DNA of 64,000 nt from Paenibacillus puerhi (lineage in GTDB: Bacteria; Bacillota; Bacilli; Paenibacillales; NBRC-103111). The stretch spans positions 124,001-188,000 of the forward strand of contig NZ_WUWM01000008.1 of assembly GCF_009846885.1 (NCBI RefSeq), read 5' to 3'. This document shows positions 36,207 to 47,900 of this stretch, piece by piece. Each line of letters begins with the position of its first letter. Positions within the stretch are counted from its first letter, which is position 1. Made by a program: the position numbers and the translations under genes. The notes below the pieces were generated by a model, which was not told where the DNA came from, searched no databases, and was given only the letters and a program-made list of their open reading frames with translations.

Positions 36207-38015
36207 TTGGACATCATCATTACCCGGCACCGTGGCAAGCCATCCCGGCTGTATCAGCGGATCGTCCTCCCGGTTACGGCGCTGTTGATTGGACTGGTGT
36301 TGACACTGACGCTAAGCGCTGGGGCTATCCTCGTCGCGATACAGAATGCCCAAACCGAGAAAAACGTGCGTCAATCGATGGATTACGTGTACCGGAGCGT
36401 TTGGTATCAGTTCAACAGCCTGAAGAATATACCGAGCTATCTGATCTCAAGCCGGGAAATCGAAAGTATGCTGGAGCAACGGTACACCGTCCGTACGGAT
36501 GCGGTGAATGACTATTATAGCTTGTTCACCGAGCTTGAGAGTATGTCTCTGATGTCGCTGCTAAACGAAGTGGACCCCTACAGTCATGCGCAAATCTCTT
36601 ATCTGGTCTCCGTACTGGTCGGAGAGACAAGCGGCTTGTATGAGCTTGCGACAGACCGGGTAGCTACGTTCAACGGAATATACAAGGACGATGATGTGCG
36701 GGATACCGAATGGTTCCGCAAGCTGTCGGAGCCGGGCAATCCGATGGTGTGGTGGGCGGAGCCCGGAGCGGATGGCGGCAGCGGATATATTTATACGGCC
36801 AAGCGCAAGGTCAGCCTGAGGGACGGCCGCGACCTGGGCGTTGTCGTCGTGGCTTACAGCATACAAAATATTGGAGCCATCCTGAGCCGGAGCGGTCTGG
36901 AGCAGGGGGAATATCTGCTGGTGGATGAGAGAAACCGTATCGTCTATGGAGACGGGCGGGACATCGGGTATGACGGCGGCAGCGAGTTCTTCCAGGCGGG
37001 TCATGCCGAGAGGCGCTCGGGCACCTACAAGGAGAAGGTGGGCAAGGAGATGTCCTGGGTATCCTCCAAGCCCTATGATAACGGCTGGAGACTGATATCC
37101 ATCGTTCCCGTGAAGCATCTGGACGATTATACCGGATGGATAGCGCTGGTAGCGTTCGCCGTCAGTCTGCTTGTGATCGTCGTGACCTCTTTGCTGCTGC
37201 GCCGGATAGTATCCCGCGTCTCCTTGCCGATCACGGAGCTGGCCGCTGTTATGAAACGGGTGGAGCTTGGCGATCTTCAAGAGCCCGAGCGCAGGAGGCC
37301 GACCATGATCGAGGAGATCGATCTGCTATATCGCGGCTACGGGCATATGATCAAGCGGCTGAATCAGCTGATCCAGGAGGTTTACGTGCAGGATATTACG
37401 GCCAAGGAGCTTCAACTGGAGCTGCTGCAGGCCCAGATCAATCCGCATTTTATGTATAACACGCTGGACATGATTAATTGCCGCGCCTTGTCCCGAGGCG
37501 ATCAAGAGACCGGCCGGATATCGCGGCTTCTGGCGAGCGTACTCAGGCTAGGACTGAACAACGGCAGTCCGGTCATCGAGCTTAGGGATGAATTAAGGCA
37601 GGTCAAAAGCTACTTGGAGATCCACACGATGATGAACGAAGGGCTGTCCTATGAGATCGAGGCGGACGATGAGCTGGGCCGGGTAAAAGTCGTGCACTTT
37701 ATGCTGCAGCCCATCGTGGAAAATTGCATCGTCCATGGCTTTCGCTCGAAGCGGACGGATTGCCGGATACGAATCCGGGCCAGCCGCGAGGGGAAAGAGC
37801 TAGTCATCGAGGTCAGCGACAACGGATGCGGTGCGGAGGCGGAGCGATTGAATAGGGAGCTGGCAAGCGGGGCGGGGCAGCGGGCTGCAGGCTTCGGCAC
37901 GCGCAATGTCGACAGGCGGATCAAGCTTCGCGTCGGGGCCCGATATGGGATCAAGTATGAGCGAGCGAAGGTGGGAACCTGTGTGAAGCTAAGGCTGCCT
38001 GCCGAACTGGAATGA
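36207..38015 (+). CDS. sensor histidine kinase (YesM/LytS type)
   Basis: Partner kinase of the YesN-like regulator, 602 residues, from TTG 36207 with GGGAGG seven bases before. A membrane span at about 20-43 and another near 310-332 enclose a large Cache-like sensor. HAMP follows, then the His_kinase domain with phospho-acceptor His414 in QINPHFMYNTLDMIN and a GHKL ATPase domain (LQPIVENCIVHGF, VSDNGCG, GFGTRNVDRRIKL). This pair typically controls an adjacent sugar ABC transporter. The signal is presumably an oligosaccharide (inference). Confidence 0.94.
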   Translation: MDIIITRHRGKPSRLYQRIVLPVTALLIGLVLTLTLSAGAILVAIQNAQTEKNVRQSMDYVYRSVWYQFNSLKNIPSYLISSREIESMLEQRYTVRTDAVNDYYSLFTELESMSLMSLLNEVDPYSHAQISYLVSVLVGETSGLYELATDRVATFNGIYKDDDVRDTEWFRKLSEPGNPMVWWAEPGADGGSGYIYTAKRKVSLRDGRDLGVVVVAYSIQNIGAILSRSGLEQGEYLLVDERNRIVYGDGRDIGYDGGSEFFQAGHAERRSGTYKEKVGKEMSWVSSKPYDNGWRLISIVPVKHLDDYTGWIALVAFAVSLLVIVVTSLLLRRIVSRVSLPITELAAVMKRVELGDLQEPERRRPTMIEEIDLLYRGYGHMIKRLNQLIQEVYVQDITAKELQLELLQAQINPHFMYNTLDMINCRALSRGDQETGRISRLLASVLRLGLNNGSPVIELRDELRQVKSYLEIHTMMNEGLSYEIEADDELGRVKVVHFMLQPIVENCIVHGFRSKRTDCRIRIRASREGKELVIEVSDNGCGAEAERLNRELASGAGQRAAGFGTRNVDRRIKLRVGARYGIKYERAKVGTCVKLRLPAELE

Positions 38016-38109
38016 GGCTATCCATCGACAATCCGATTTTTCCCCGGGTATTTCGTTCGAATCCCCGGTTTATCGGGAGCCAAGTTTCCATTATCGTATA
38101 GATGTAAGC

Positions 38110-38144
38110 CCTTACTTGATGTGATGGCCACACGTCAAGTAAGG
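38110..38144 (+). repeat. long inverted repeat before the second permease pair
   Basis: CCTTACTTGA (38110-38119) and TCAAGTAAGG (38135-38144), with inner TGTG/CACA pairing. It is not followed by T, so it is not a terminator. It ends 39 bases before the permease start, in the only gap between the kinase and the transporter; likely an operator for the YesN-like regulator or a leader hairpin. Confidence 0.5.
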
Positions 38145-38183
38145 ACGGATAGGGGAAAACAGACAGAGAGGAGCTGATGGGCC

Positions 38184-39137
38184 GTGAGCACGGTAATCCG
38201 AACGACCGCTGCAGCAAGCGGGACCCGAAGCAAAGCCGTGCTGGTGCGTATATGGAGATTCAGGCTGTTGTATATCATGCTGATTCCTGCTGCGGTTTGG
38301 GTATTCGCTTTCGACTATATGCCGATCTACGGACTCGGCACCGCTTTCCTTCATTATAACTATGTGGAGGGAATAGCGGGCAGCGAGTGGGCAGGGCTGC
38401 ACTATTTCCGACAGCTGTTCGAATCGGAGATGTTCCGCAACGCTTTAACCAACACGATCATCATCAACCTGTACAAAATGATCAGCGGCTTCGTATGTCC
38501 GATTCTGTTAGCGCTTGCGCTAAGCGAGGTGAAGACGGCCTGGTACCGGAAAACGCTGCAAACGGCTGTCTATCTGCCGCGCTTCGTCTCCTGGGTCGTC
38601 TATGGGGGATTGATCACGATCCTGCTGTCGCCCGAGACGGGGATCGTCAATAAGCTGATTGTGCTGTTCGGGGGAGAGGCGGTCTACTTCTTGGCAGAGC
38701 CTCATCTGTTCCGGGGGCTGCTCGTCATCACGGATGCGATGAAAGAGATGGGCTGGGCCGCTATCGTCTATATCGCCGCTATCAGCGGTATCAATCCCGA
38801 AACCTACGAAGCGGCTATCGTCGACGGTGCTTCCCGGATGCAGCGCGTCATTCATATCACACTGCCCGGGATCGCGACGACGATCATCGTACTGTTCATT
38901 CTTCGCATCGGCTTTATTATGAGCGCCGGGATCGATCAGGTGTTGAATCTGTACAATCCGATGGTCTATGAGGCAGGAGATATTTTGGACACCTACATTT
39001 ACCGGATGGGCATCGAGCAGTTCAATGTAAGCCTGGCGACGGCGGCGGATGCCGTAAAGGGCGTAGTCGGTCTGGTGCTCGTTCTGATCACCAACGCTGC
39101 AGCCAAACGGATCAACGGCGATTCCGGCATCTTTTGA
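38184..39137 (+). CDS. carbohydrate ABC transporter permease, LplB type (second module)
   Basis: Permease of the second CUT1-type importer, 317 residues, GTG start at 38184 after GAGAGGAG. Six membrane spans and the EAA loop YEAAIVDGASRMQRVIHITLPG. The N-terminal LLYIMLIPAAVWVFAFDYMPIYG corresponds to the LplB signature also seen in the first module. It lies downstream of the YesMN pair and upstream of a YtcP-type permease and a binding protein, so it belongs to a self-contained transport operon lacking its own ATPase. Confidence 0.92.
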   Translation: MSTVIRTTAAASGTRSKAVLVRIWRFRLLYIMLIPAAVWVFAFDYMPIYGLGTAFLHYNYVEGIAGSEWAGLHYFRQLFESEMFRNALTNTIIINLYKMISGFVCPILLALALSEVKTAWYRKTLQTAVYLPRFVSWVVYGGLITILLSPETGIVNKLIVLFGGEAVYFLAEPHLFRGLLVITDAMKEMGWAAIVYIAAISGINPETYEAAIVDGASRMQRVIHITLPGIATTIIVLFILRIGFIMSAGIDQVLNLYNPMVYEAGDILDTYIYRMGIEQFNVSLATAADAVKGVVGLVLVLITNAAAKRINGDSGIF

Positions 39138-39156
39138 GAGGAGGCCCGACATAATT

Positions 39157-40056
39157 ATGAACCGGATCAAGAAATCGCTTGGCAGGATGGAATGGAACGA
39201 GCGGCTGTTCGTCGGGATAAACTACTCCGTTCTGACGCTGATTACGCTGGTGATCGTGCTGCCCTTCTGGTATGTGATGGTTGTCTCGATAACGCCCTAT
39301 CAGGAATTTATCGAGCGCAACGGCTTCATCCTGCTGCCGCGCCAGTTCAGTCTGGAATATTACGAGTACCTGCTAAGAGAAGGCTCGACAATCTACAAGG
39401 CATATTACACGACGATACGCAATACGGTAGGCGGGGTGATGCTAGCTTTGTTTCTAACGGCGACCTCGGCCTACGCGCTGGCCGAGAAGCAGCTGCCCGG
39501 ACGGCGCTGGATTTTGCTCTTCTTCGTCCTGACGCTGTTCTTCCGGGGAGGAACGGTTCCGCTCTACATCACGGTCAAGCAGATGGGCTTGTTGAATACG
39601 GACATCATCCTGATTCTCATCATGGCCTATAGCGCATTTCTCATGATTATTATGAAAACCTTCTTCGAATCGCTGCCCGAAAGCCTGCGGGAATCCGCCG
39701 CGATCGACGGAGCCTCCGAGTTCCGCATCCTGTGGCAAATCGTTCTGCCGCTGTCGACGCCGGCGCTGGCAGCGATCGGTCTTATGTACATGGTGACGTA
39801 TTGGAACGATTTCTTCAACGCGCTTCTGTATGTGTCCGACTGGAACAAAGCCCCGGTTCAGCTGGTGCTGCGGACGATCATCGCCAACTCCAGTCTCCCG
39901 CCGGAGCTGCTTGAGGCGGCCGGGACGACGCCTCCGCCGACAGTAGGCATACAGATGGCGTGCATTATCATCGTAGCGCTGCCGATGCTCGTGATTTATC
40001 CGTTTCTTCAGAAGTACTTTCAGCAGGGTATGCTGATTGGTTCGATCAAGGGCTAG
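39157..40056 (+). CDS. carbohydrate ABC transporter permease, YtcP type (second module)
   Basis: Second permease of this importer, 299 residues with six spans. EAA loop RESAAIDGASEFRILWQIVLPLS and the conserved C-terminus FLQKYFQQGMLIGSIKG. GAGAGGAGG lies before ATG 39157, 19 bases after the previous stop. After its stop a small stem-loop (40088-40107) precedes the lipoprotein gene, a common place for processing hairpins that keep binding-protein mRNA abundant (inference). Confidence 0.93.
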   Translation: MNRIKKSLGRMEWNERLFVGINYSVLTLITLVIVLPFWYVMVVSITPYQEFIERNGFILLPRQFSLEYYEYLLREGSTIYKAYYTTIRNTVGGVMLALFLTATSAYALAEKQLPGRRWILLFFVLTLFFRGGTVPLYITVKQMGLLNTDIILILIMAYSAFLMIIMKTFFESLPESLRESAAIDGASEFRILWQIVLPLSTPALAAIGLMYMVTYWNDFFNALLYVSDWNKAPVQLVLRTIIANSSLPPELLEAAGTTPPPTVGIQMACIIIVALPMLVIYPFLQKYFQQGMLIGSIKG

Positions 40057-40137
40057 ACGGGGAGAAACTATCCTCAGCTCATGCTTCGCCCTACTAGGTA
40101 GAAGGGCTGGTAATTCGATTATGGGAGGTTCACGACT

Positions 40138-41790
40138 ATGGAACGCAACCGCAAGCTGCCTTATGCTGTTCTGTCCACGCTATTGCTCAGTGCGGTGACA
40201 GCTGCCGCCTGCTCGAATGGCGGAGGGAAGGCGGGAGATCCGCAGACGCCGGCGCCGGCGCCCGCTCCCGCTCCAAGCAACACACAGGGGACGGAACCCA
40301 AACCAGAGGGGGCTTACGAGATTAAGTGGCTGCGTGCCATCGACGTATCGAAGCCGTATGATCCGGGCAAGGACGTCATCAAGGACGCCGTGGAGAAAGC
40401 GCTTAATATTAAGTTTAACGTGGAACTGGTCGACAATCAGCAATATAAGACGAAGCTGAATCTGAAGATGTCCAGCGGCGACGTGCCTGATCTTGTTCGG
40501 ATCGATGTAGCCGATGATTTTCAGAAATACGCGCCTCAGGGAGCGTTTGTCGATCTGACCACGCTGATCAATGAGAAAGACACGCCGAATCTGATCAAGG
40601 AGGTGCCGCCTGCGATTCTGGAGCTGTCCAAGGTAAACGGCAAAATCTATGGAATCCCCTATGCGGGCGGCCCGGGCTCGGGATATAGATGGAACATCGT
40701 GATGCGCAGCGATTATTTGCAGGCGGCTGGCCTGCAGCTGCCCAAAACGCTCGACGAGTACTACGCGGCGCTCAAGAAGATTAAGGAGCAGAAGCCGGAG
40801 GTCATCCCGCTCGGCGGTTATACCGCCCAGATCGGCGAAACGAAGTATGCGAACAATTCCTTCGATCTGGTATTCGGCGCCTTTGGCGTGACGCCCGGAT
40901 ACTTTACTCAGAAGGACGGCAAGTTCAGCAATTACGATATCGATCCCCGGACCAAGGATGCGCTCGCTTTCCTGCAGAAGATGTACGCCGAAGGGTTGAT
41001 CGATAAGGAATTCGCCACGATCAAGGAAGAGCAGCTGCGCGATAAGCTTTATGCCGGCAAGCTGTTTTCCTGGATGGGCTGGTGGTCGACAGCGAGCGAT
41101 TACGATACGCAGATCGAGACGTTCGAAGCGAAGAAATCCGGCAAGCTTGGGAAGGACGATAAGCTGCCCGATCAATCGAATCAGCCTTTCAAATATTTGG
41201 CGCTAACCGACGCTCTGACCGGCAAGGATGGCACTTATGTGGCTCCGCAGGGCGCTCCTTTCTCGCAGGTGTTCGCGATCAGCGCGAAAACGAAAGACCC
41301 CAAACGGCTGCTGTCCATCATCGATAAAGGACTGACAGCTGACAATCAACAGCTGAGCATCTGGGGAATCGAGAATGTAGACTTTGCCATCGAGAATGGA
41401 AAGCTGAAGCAGAAGGTCGATCATATCGACCCGAAAACACAAGTGGATAAAGACGGGAACTTCCGGGGGATGCAGGGCTATACCTGGGCGCCTGGCCTGA
41501 ACGGCTGGCCGCGTTACCTGGAGGCGACTCCGCTTCGCAGGGAGCAGGCGCTCGGCATCGCCATTCAGAACAAATATCAAATTCAGGATGCTTCCAACTA
41601 CTTGACCTCCCCGACGAAGATCGCCAAGCTGAAGGAGCTGAATACGCTTAGGGATTCCTACTTTACCCAGATCATCATGGGCGGAGATTTGAAGAAATTC
41701 GACGAGTTTGCAGCCAAGTGGAAGTCTCAGGGAGGCGACCAGATTCTGAAGGAGCTGGAGGAATCCTATAAGCAGAAGCTTGGGAAATAA
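40138..41790 (+). CDS. extracellular sugar-binding lipoprotein (second module)
   Basis: Binding protein of the second importer, 550 residues. Signal peptide ends in the lipobox TAAAC (Cys25), then a Pro/Ala linker (TPAPAPAPAP). The fold has LNLKMSSGDVPDLVRIDVADD, GKIYGIPYAGGPGSG, and LQKMYAEGLIDKEFA segments typical of LplA/YtcQ-family proteins. GGGAGG precedes ATG 40138. The ligand is unknown; its place directly before the 2052-residue glycoside hydrolase suggests it binds that enzyme's product. Confidence 0.92.
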   Translation: MERNRKLPYAVLSTLLLSAVTAAACSNGGGKAGDPQTPAPAPAPAPSNTQGTEPKPEGAYEIKWLRAIDVSKPYDPGKDVIKDAVEKALNIKFNVELVDNQQYKTKLNLKMSSGDVPDLVRIDVADDFQKYAPQGAFVDLTTLINEKDTPNLIKEVPPAILELSKVNGKIYGIPYAGGPGSGYRWNIVMRSDYLQAAGLQLPKTLDEYYAALKKIKEQKPEVIPLGGYTAQIGETKYANNSFDLVFGAFGVTPGYFTQKDGKFSNYDIDPRTKDALAFLQKMYAEGLIDKEFATIKEEQLRDKLYAGKLFSWMGWWSTASDYDTQIETFEAKKSGKLGKDDKLPDQSNQPFKYLALTDALTGKDGTYVAPQGAPFSQVFAISAKTKDPKRLLSIIDKGLTADNQQLSIWGIENVDFAIENGKLKQKVDHIDPKTQVDKDGNFRGMQGYTWAPGLNGWPRYLEATPLRREQALGIAIQNKYQIQDASNYLTSPTKIAKLKELNTLRDSYFTQIIMGGDLKKFDEFAAKWKSQGGDQILKELEESYKQKLGK

Positions 41791-41818
41791 ACGCCAGCCA
41801 AACGCATAGTGAGCCTGT

Positions 41819-41849
41819 CGCCGCCATCTGAAGCAAACGGATGGCGGCG
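41819..41849 (+). other. intergenic stem-loop between binding protein and hydrolase gene
   Basis: CGCCGCCATC (41819-41828), loop TGAAGCAAACG, GATGGCGGCG (41840-41849). Perfect ten-base stem, no T run. It probably lowers readthrough or protects the upstream mRNA rather than fully ending transcription. Confidence 0.5.
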
Positions 41850-41930
41850 CTCGTGGCCTAAGGAAGGGCCCGGGCAGACGGTCCGGGACGGGTTTGAACA
41901 TGGAGTACACTCCGGAAAGGGAGGGATATC

Positions 41931-44900
41931 ATGTACAGACGGACATTGCGAAGAAAGGGGCAGCAAAAAATCTGCTTGTTGATGATTGCCTGTTTGCTGG
42001 GCGTTTTGCTGCCTGTACCTGCGGCGGCGGCGACTCCGGCTCCAGTAGAGAATATACGGTTCCACGAGAATTTTGAAAGCGCATCCAACCAGTGGGACGG
42101 GTTCGCCTGGACGAAGGAGAGCGATACCGGGTCCAGCTCGACCGTCGGCTCTCTGACTTCCACGAACGGGCAATATCCGACGGTCCGAGCGAGGCCCGGG
42201 GCTTGGACCGGGTATGAGACGAGCAATGCGGACTATACGTACACGTTCCGGGCGAAGGCAGAAGAGGCCGCTTCGGGAGAGCCGAAATTTGTCCGGACGC
42301 TGTTCCGCTACAAGACGACAGGAGGCGGCGCCCCTGACTATTATTACTTTGAGCTGAGGCCGGGCATCAAGACCGTCTATTTCGGTAAATATGCCGGGGG
42401 CGTCGATATCCGGTTGTCGGGCCCCTATCCGATATCCGGCAAAGTAAGCGGGTTTCAAGAGCAAGCCTGGTATGATTATACGGTCAGCGTACAAGGCGAT
42501 CGGTTCAGGCTCTCGATCGGTGACGTGCTGATTGCCGAAGCGTCGGACAGCTCGCATGCGAGAGGGACGATCGGCTTTGCCGCCAAAAATGCGACGATCC
42601 GCGTAGACGATATCCGCGTCATCGCTCCTCAGGAGCCTGCAGGCGTTCCGCAAATTGTCCATACTCCTCCGGGTCACGTGCGTGCGGGCGAGCCTGTGAC
42701 AGTGACGGCCTCCATCTACGAGCCGGGTACGGTTCCGTCAGCCGTATACGGTACGACGCCGGTGGCGGCCCAGGTGTATTTTGCATACGGGCAAAATGCG
42801 GCTTATCAAGCTGTGACGATGCAAGGGACGGGGAATTCCCTCTATACGGCGACTATACCGGCCGCGGCTTCCGGGCCTTTGCGTTATTACATCCGGGCCG
42901 TTGGCAGCAGCGGGGGGATTGCGATAAGTCCCGGCACCGGAGCATACGAGGTCCCCATGACGCCTGCCCGTCTTGTGATCGGGCATACTCCTCTCGCCAA
43001 TGTGCCCTATAATGCCGATGGTGCGGGGGGATTCACCGTGAGCGGTCTGACAGCTGGAGCAACGGTGTCGGCAGCCGTCTATTACCGCTATGGCGAGGAG
43101 GCGGCATTTGCATTCGTGGAGGCGGTCCAGGAGGGAAACGGCTTCAGCTTCAAAATTCCCGGGACGAACCAGCATGATTCCGTTCATTATTACCTGGAAG
43201 CCCGAAGCTCGGACGGGGCCGCTGGAAGATCGCCTGAGACGGGCGAGCATACGTATGCGATTCGCCCGTTTGTCCGGTATTTCACGGATTTCCAGCAGGA
43301 CGCGGTAGGAAGCATGCCGGTCAACTGGGCCAAACGGGGCAATCAGACCAACGTCGGCGTATATGAGGAAGGGAACGGAAACAAGGTGCTGCGCTTCGCC
43401 AATACGAAGGACGGGGATACCGCTTCAGCCAAGTTCGTCCATTCCTTATATCAAAACCTCGACCATGTCAAAGTGACATTCCGGGCGAAATACGTGAACC
43501 GCAACACGAACCCGAGCACCCTTTACAATTTGTGGCGGCTGCGTTACCGGGCCTCCGACACTCAGCTATACAATACGATGGAATGGTCGACCCACAATAC
43601 CAAATATATCATGTTTCGGCGAACGCCCCAGGGCGGCTATACGAATGGCAACTACTACCGGTCAGCCCCCGATGAATGGCATACGTACCAGATCGAGGCA
43701 TCCGGTATCCATCATCGACTTCTAATCGACGGCGAGCAGGTGATCGAATTTGATGACTTTGCTGTGGATGCCCCAAGGAAAGGCTTCCTGCAATTCGATA
43801 CGGTTAACGGGATGGAGCTGCTGATCGACGATCTGGAGATCTCCCCGCTGCCGCCTCCGTTCACGTTCTACGCTCAGCCGGCGGATGATTATGCCGGCAT
43901 CTATGAGTACGGCGACCCGCTGGGGCTGGATGTGACGCTGGGCTCCGGTCCCAAGGCGCAGAGCTTCAAGGTCAGCTACACGATGTCCCGGGCCGATGGG
44001 GACCGCTCCGAGGTCGCGTCGGGTAGCACGACTATCCGGCTGCAGGCCAATGAAGTGTTGACGGAGACCATCCGCTTCGAACCGGGACCGCAGCCTCTCG
44101 GCACGTACGATATCCGTGTGGAGCTGGAAGTGGACGGCATCCAGGCGCCGGAGAAAACGAGAGTCATGCGGGTAGCGGTAGTTCGCCGGACTGCCGTTAC
44201 CGGTCCGCTTGACCTGGATCATGCAACCAAGTTCGGCTTCAACACAGGCTACGACCCGACCTGGCATCCAGACATGCTGGACAGCGTCTCGGCGATGGGC
44301 GTCCGCCATGCGCGCCAAGAATTCGACTGGGCGGCAGTCGACCGCAATAACGGCAGGTACGATTTCTCGGCCTATGATGAGATCGTGGCAAATATGGGCT
44401 CGCGCGGCATAGCCGTTACGCCGATCATGGGCATTGCGACCAACGGGGCATACGACAGCTCGGGAGTGGCGGATACGCCTGCAGCGCTGGAGGCGCTGGG
44501 CGCATTTACCCGGGCCATGGTCGGGCACTATAAAGGTTCCATTCGCCGGTGGGAGATGCCCAACGAGCCGGAGCTGGCCTTCCGGCCTTATATTCCGCAA
44601 GAGCTGGTGCAGGTTCAGAAAACCTTCTATCGGAATATGAAGAAGGCCGATCTGGACGCCGTTCTGATGGCCGGCGATCATACGTCAGGGGTGGTCGGGG
44701 TTCTGCCCGCGGAGCTCGAGCTGGGCTCTTACTCTTATGCCGATGCTTTCTCTTATCATCGGTACACGTACGGCGTCATGCCCGACGGCTTTATCCAGCA
44801 GCAAACCGGCAGCGTCCAGCAGCTGATCGACGAGCTCGGCGGGTGGAAGGATCTGTACATTACGGAGTCAGGCTGGCCGACGGCGCTCTCTGGTTATCCG

Positions 44901-47900
44901 AACGTCTCCCAGGAAGCGCAGCGGGATTATGCGGTGCGCGGATATTTAATCGATATGATATCCGACCGGACGGCGGCGCTGTATCATTTTACGTGGAAAA
45001 ATGCAGGCTTCGATGATAATTTCTACAATACCAGCTTCGGGGTGACGGACGGCAATGGCCGTCCCAAGCTGGCTTACGCGGCATTAAACACGTTGATGAC
45101 GACACTGGACCGGGGACGATATGCAGGCAGACTGGATACCGGTGATCCGAGCATCGAGGCTCATATGTTCTTGAATAAAGGAGACCCGGTCCTCGCATTA
45201 TGGAAAAAAGTCAATTACGGCACCGAGCCCGTGGAGCAAGCGCCGGTATCGACCGTGACCCTGGCGGCGTACGGACCGGAACCCGTGCTGACGAGGACGG
45301 ACGTCAATGGGCAGGAAAGCGCATTGACGGCAGAAGGGGGCGTTTACACGCTGACGGTTGGCGGATCGCCCGTATACTTGACGGGACTGCGTCCCCAGAC
45401 GCTGTACGAGTCGGCCCGGGCGCTGCTGGAAGCGCGGCTGCCGGATATCATAGCGAAGCTCCAGGCTGCAGCCGAGGGCGTCGACGGAGCCTCTGCCGCA
45501 GCGGAGATCGCCGAAGCGGGCCGGATTCACGGCCTGATCGAGCAGGCGCTGCAAAGTACGGATCCGTCAGCTCGGGCATCGGGCATCGAGCAGGCGATCC
45601 GGGATGTGTACGCCTTGATGGGCTCGGCGGCCGATCGTGCCGGCAGCGGCTCGCTGGATCGCATCCGCGTCTATGTGGCGCTGGAGGCGCTTTATGACTA
45701 TGCCGAACGGGCCGCGATGTCTTTGGCGGCGGCAAGGCAGGAGCTGGGAGTCGCCGGCGTGGCGCTGGACTATGCGGCTGCACTCGGTTCTGAAGGAACG
45801 AGTGACAGCGGGACCGCGCGGTATGCCTATGAGCGGAAGATCGGCGAGCATGGACTGATGCCCGTATCGACCTCCGCCATGATGCGGGCGAACCGCTATG
45901 GCCGACTGGCCGAGCAGGCCAAGTCAGAGGGTGATGAAGCGCTCAGCTATGCATATAACTTGCTGGCCCGGGAATTTGCCGGAGCCGTCCGGCATATGGT
46001 CGCCTCCGAGCCGGTGATCTCGACGGAAGTGACGATGTCCGCCGAACGGGTGTACGGCGATATCGAAGCCGGTGACGACCGTTCGGTCAGCCTCGCCTTG
46101 ACCAACCGGACATCCGCGTCCAAGACGGCGGTTCTTAAACTGATCGTTCCCGAGGGCTGGGAGAGCGCGCAGACGGGGGAGCAAGTGGTGTCCATCCCGA
46201 TCACGGGAGGCGGCAGCGCGGTTCATACCTTCTCCGTCAAAGCGCCGGTCGATGCCGTTAAGGGCATCTATCATGCGACCGTCATCCTGGAGCTGGACGG
46301 AAAGCAATCCGATCTGATCCAGATCCGGATGAATCTGATCGATGCGATCGGCACGAAAATCATGCCGGTAACCGTTCCGGTCCAGCAGCTGCAGGAGGTA
46401 ACCGTCAGGCTGACCGGCACGTCGCGCGCCGCCAAGTCCGGACGGGTTCTGCTCAAAGGGCCTGACGGAGAGCTGCTTGAGCCAGTGCTTCCGGGGGGAG
46501 ATGCGTTCGAGATTATGCCCGGACAGACGATCGACGTGAAGTTTCGCTGGACGGACCGGACGGATCGTCCGTACCGGGAGTATGTATGCGAACTGGCCGT
46601 CATCGATACGGTGGATGCCAGGCTTATGTTCAGCGATGCTGAGGCTTCTCTGGATTTCCTGCTTGTTCAGAAGGCCGGTACGGCCCCTGTCATCGATGGC
46701 GACTTAAGCGATTGGGCGGATGCCTTCCCGATTCATCTGCGGGGCGCGGAACGCAATGCGACCGGATTGTACGATAAGGAAGATCTGGATGCGACGGCTT
46801 ATCTCAAATGGAATGAACAGAATCTGTATCTGGCGGTCAAGGTGAGGGACGATATCCATAAGGCCTCCGAACCGCCCTCCGGCATATGGAAAAACGATTC
46901 GATTCAAGTAGCCATAGACCCTTTGAATGATAAAGGGGGCAGCTATCGTTCGGACGATGTGGACTTTGGTCTTGCCCTGAACGACTTCGGCGAGCATCTC
47001 GGTTATGTATTTGCCGCCTCGCCGCCTAATCAGACCGGAGATATTTCGTCTGCGATTCCTTTTCATATCCAGCGCAATGACCAGACGCATGAAACGGTGT
47101 ATGAGGTACAACTGCCGGGGAATTCCATCGTCAAGGATCTTCAGTCGCGGCTGTCGCTAGGGCAGTGGATCGGGTTCAATGTCGTCGTAGGAGACGCCGA
47201 TTTCCAGGAAGGCCGTCAGAACTATGTAGGCTGGACCAAGGGAATTGCCGACAGCAAAAATCCCGGCTTGTACGATAGCTTCCTTCTTACGGACGCTCCG
47301 TTCACTCTTCCTGAGCGGGATACGCTTCCTCCCCATTCGGAAGCCTCGATTGTAGGGGAAAGCGCGGGGGGATGGTATACCTCTGACGCGATCGTCACGC
47401 TGACGGCGCAGGACGCAGGCTCGGGAGTGAGCGCTCTGCGTTACAAAGTGAACGAAGGTCAGGGCTGGAGCGTGTACGAAGCTCCGATCCGAGTGGCCGC
47501 GGAGGGCGTCCACCGTATCGCTTACTTCGCCGAGGACAATGCCGGCAACCGGGAAGAAGTGAAGGAGGTCGAGGTCAGGATCGACCGGACTGGTCCTGTA
47601 GTGGGCTCGCTGGCGCGGACGGCCTACCGGCAAGCTGAAGTCATCGAGCTCGCGGCAACCGCAGAAGACTCGCTAAGCGGCATGGCTTCGCTCGAGCTGC
47701 GTCTCGGAGGCGCGCTTCTGACGGCTCCAGCCGTCATCCCAGCGGCCACGTTGAGTCCCGGCCCGCACTCTCTTCTCGTGACGGCCCGCGACAAGGCGGG
47801 TCACGTCAGCAGCCGTTCCTTCCAGCTGGAGGTGGGGGTTGCGCTAAGCGAGCTCGATGATATTATCGAGCTGGGCCGGGCAGACGGACGCATCGCGAAC

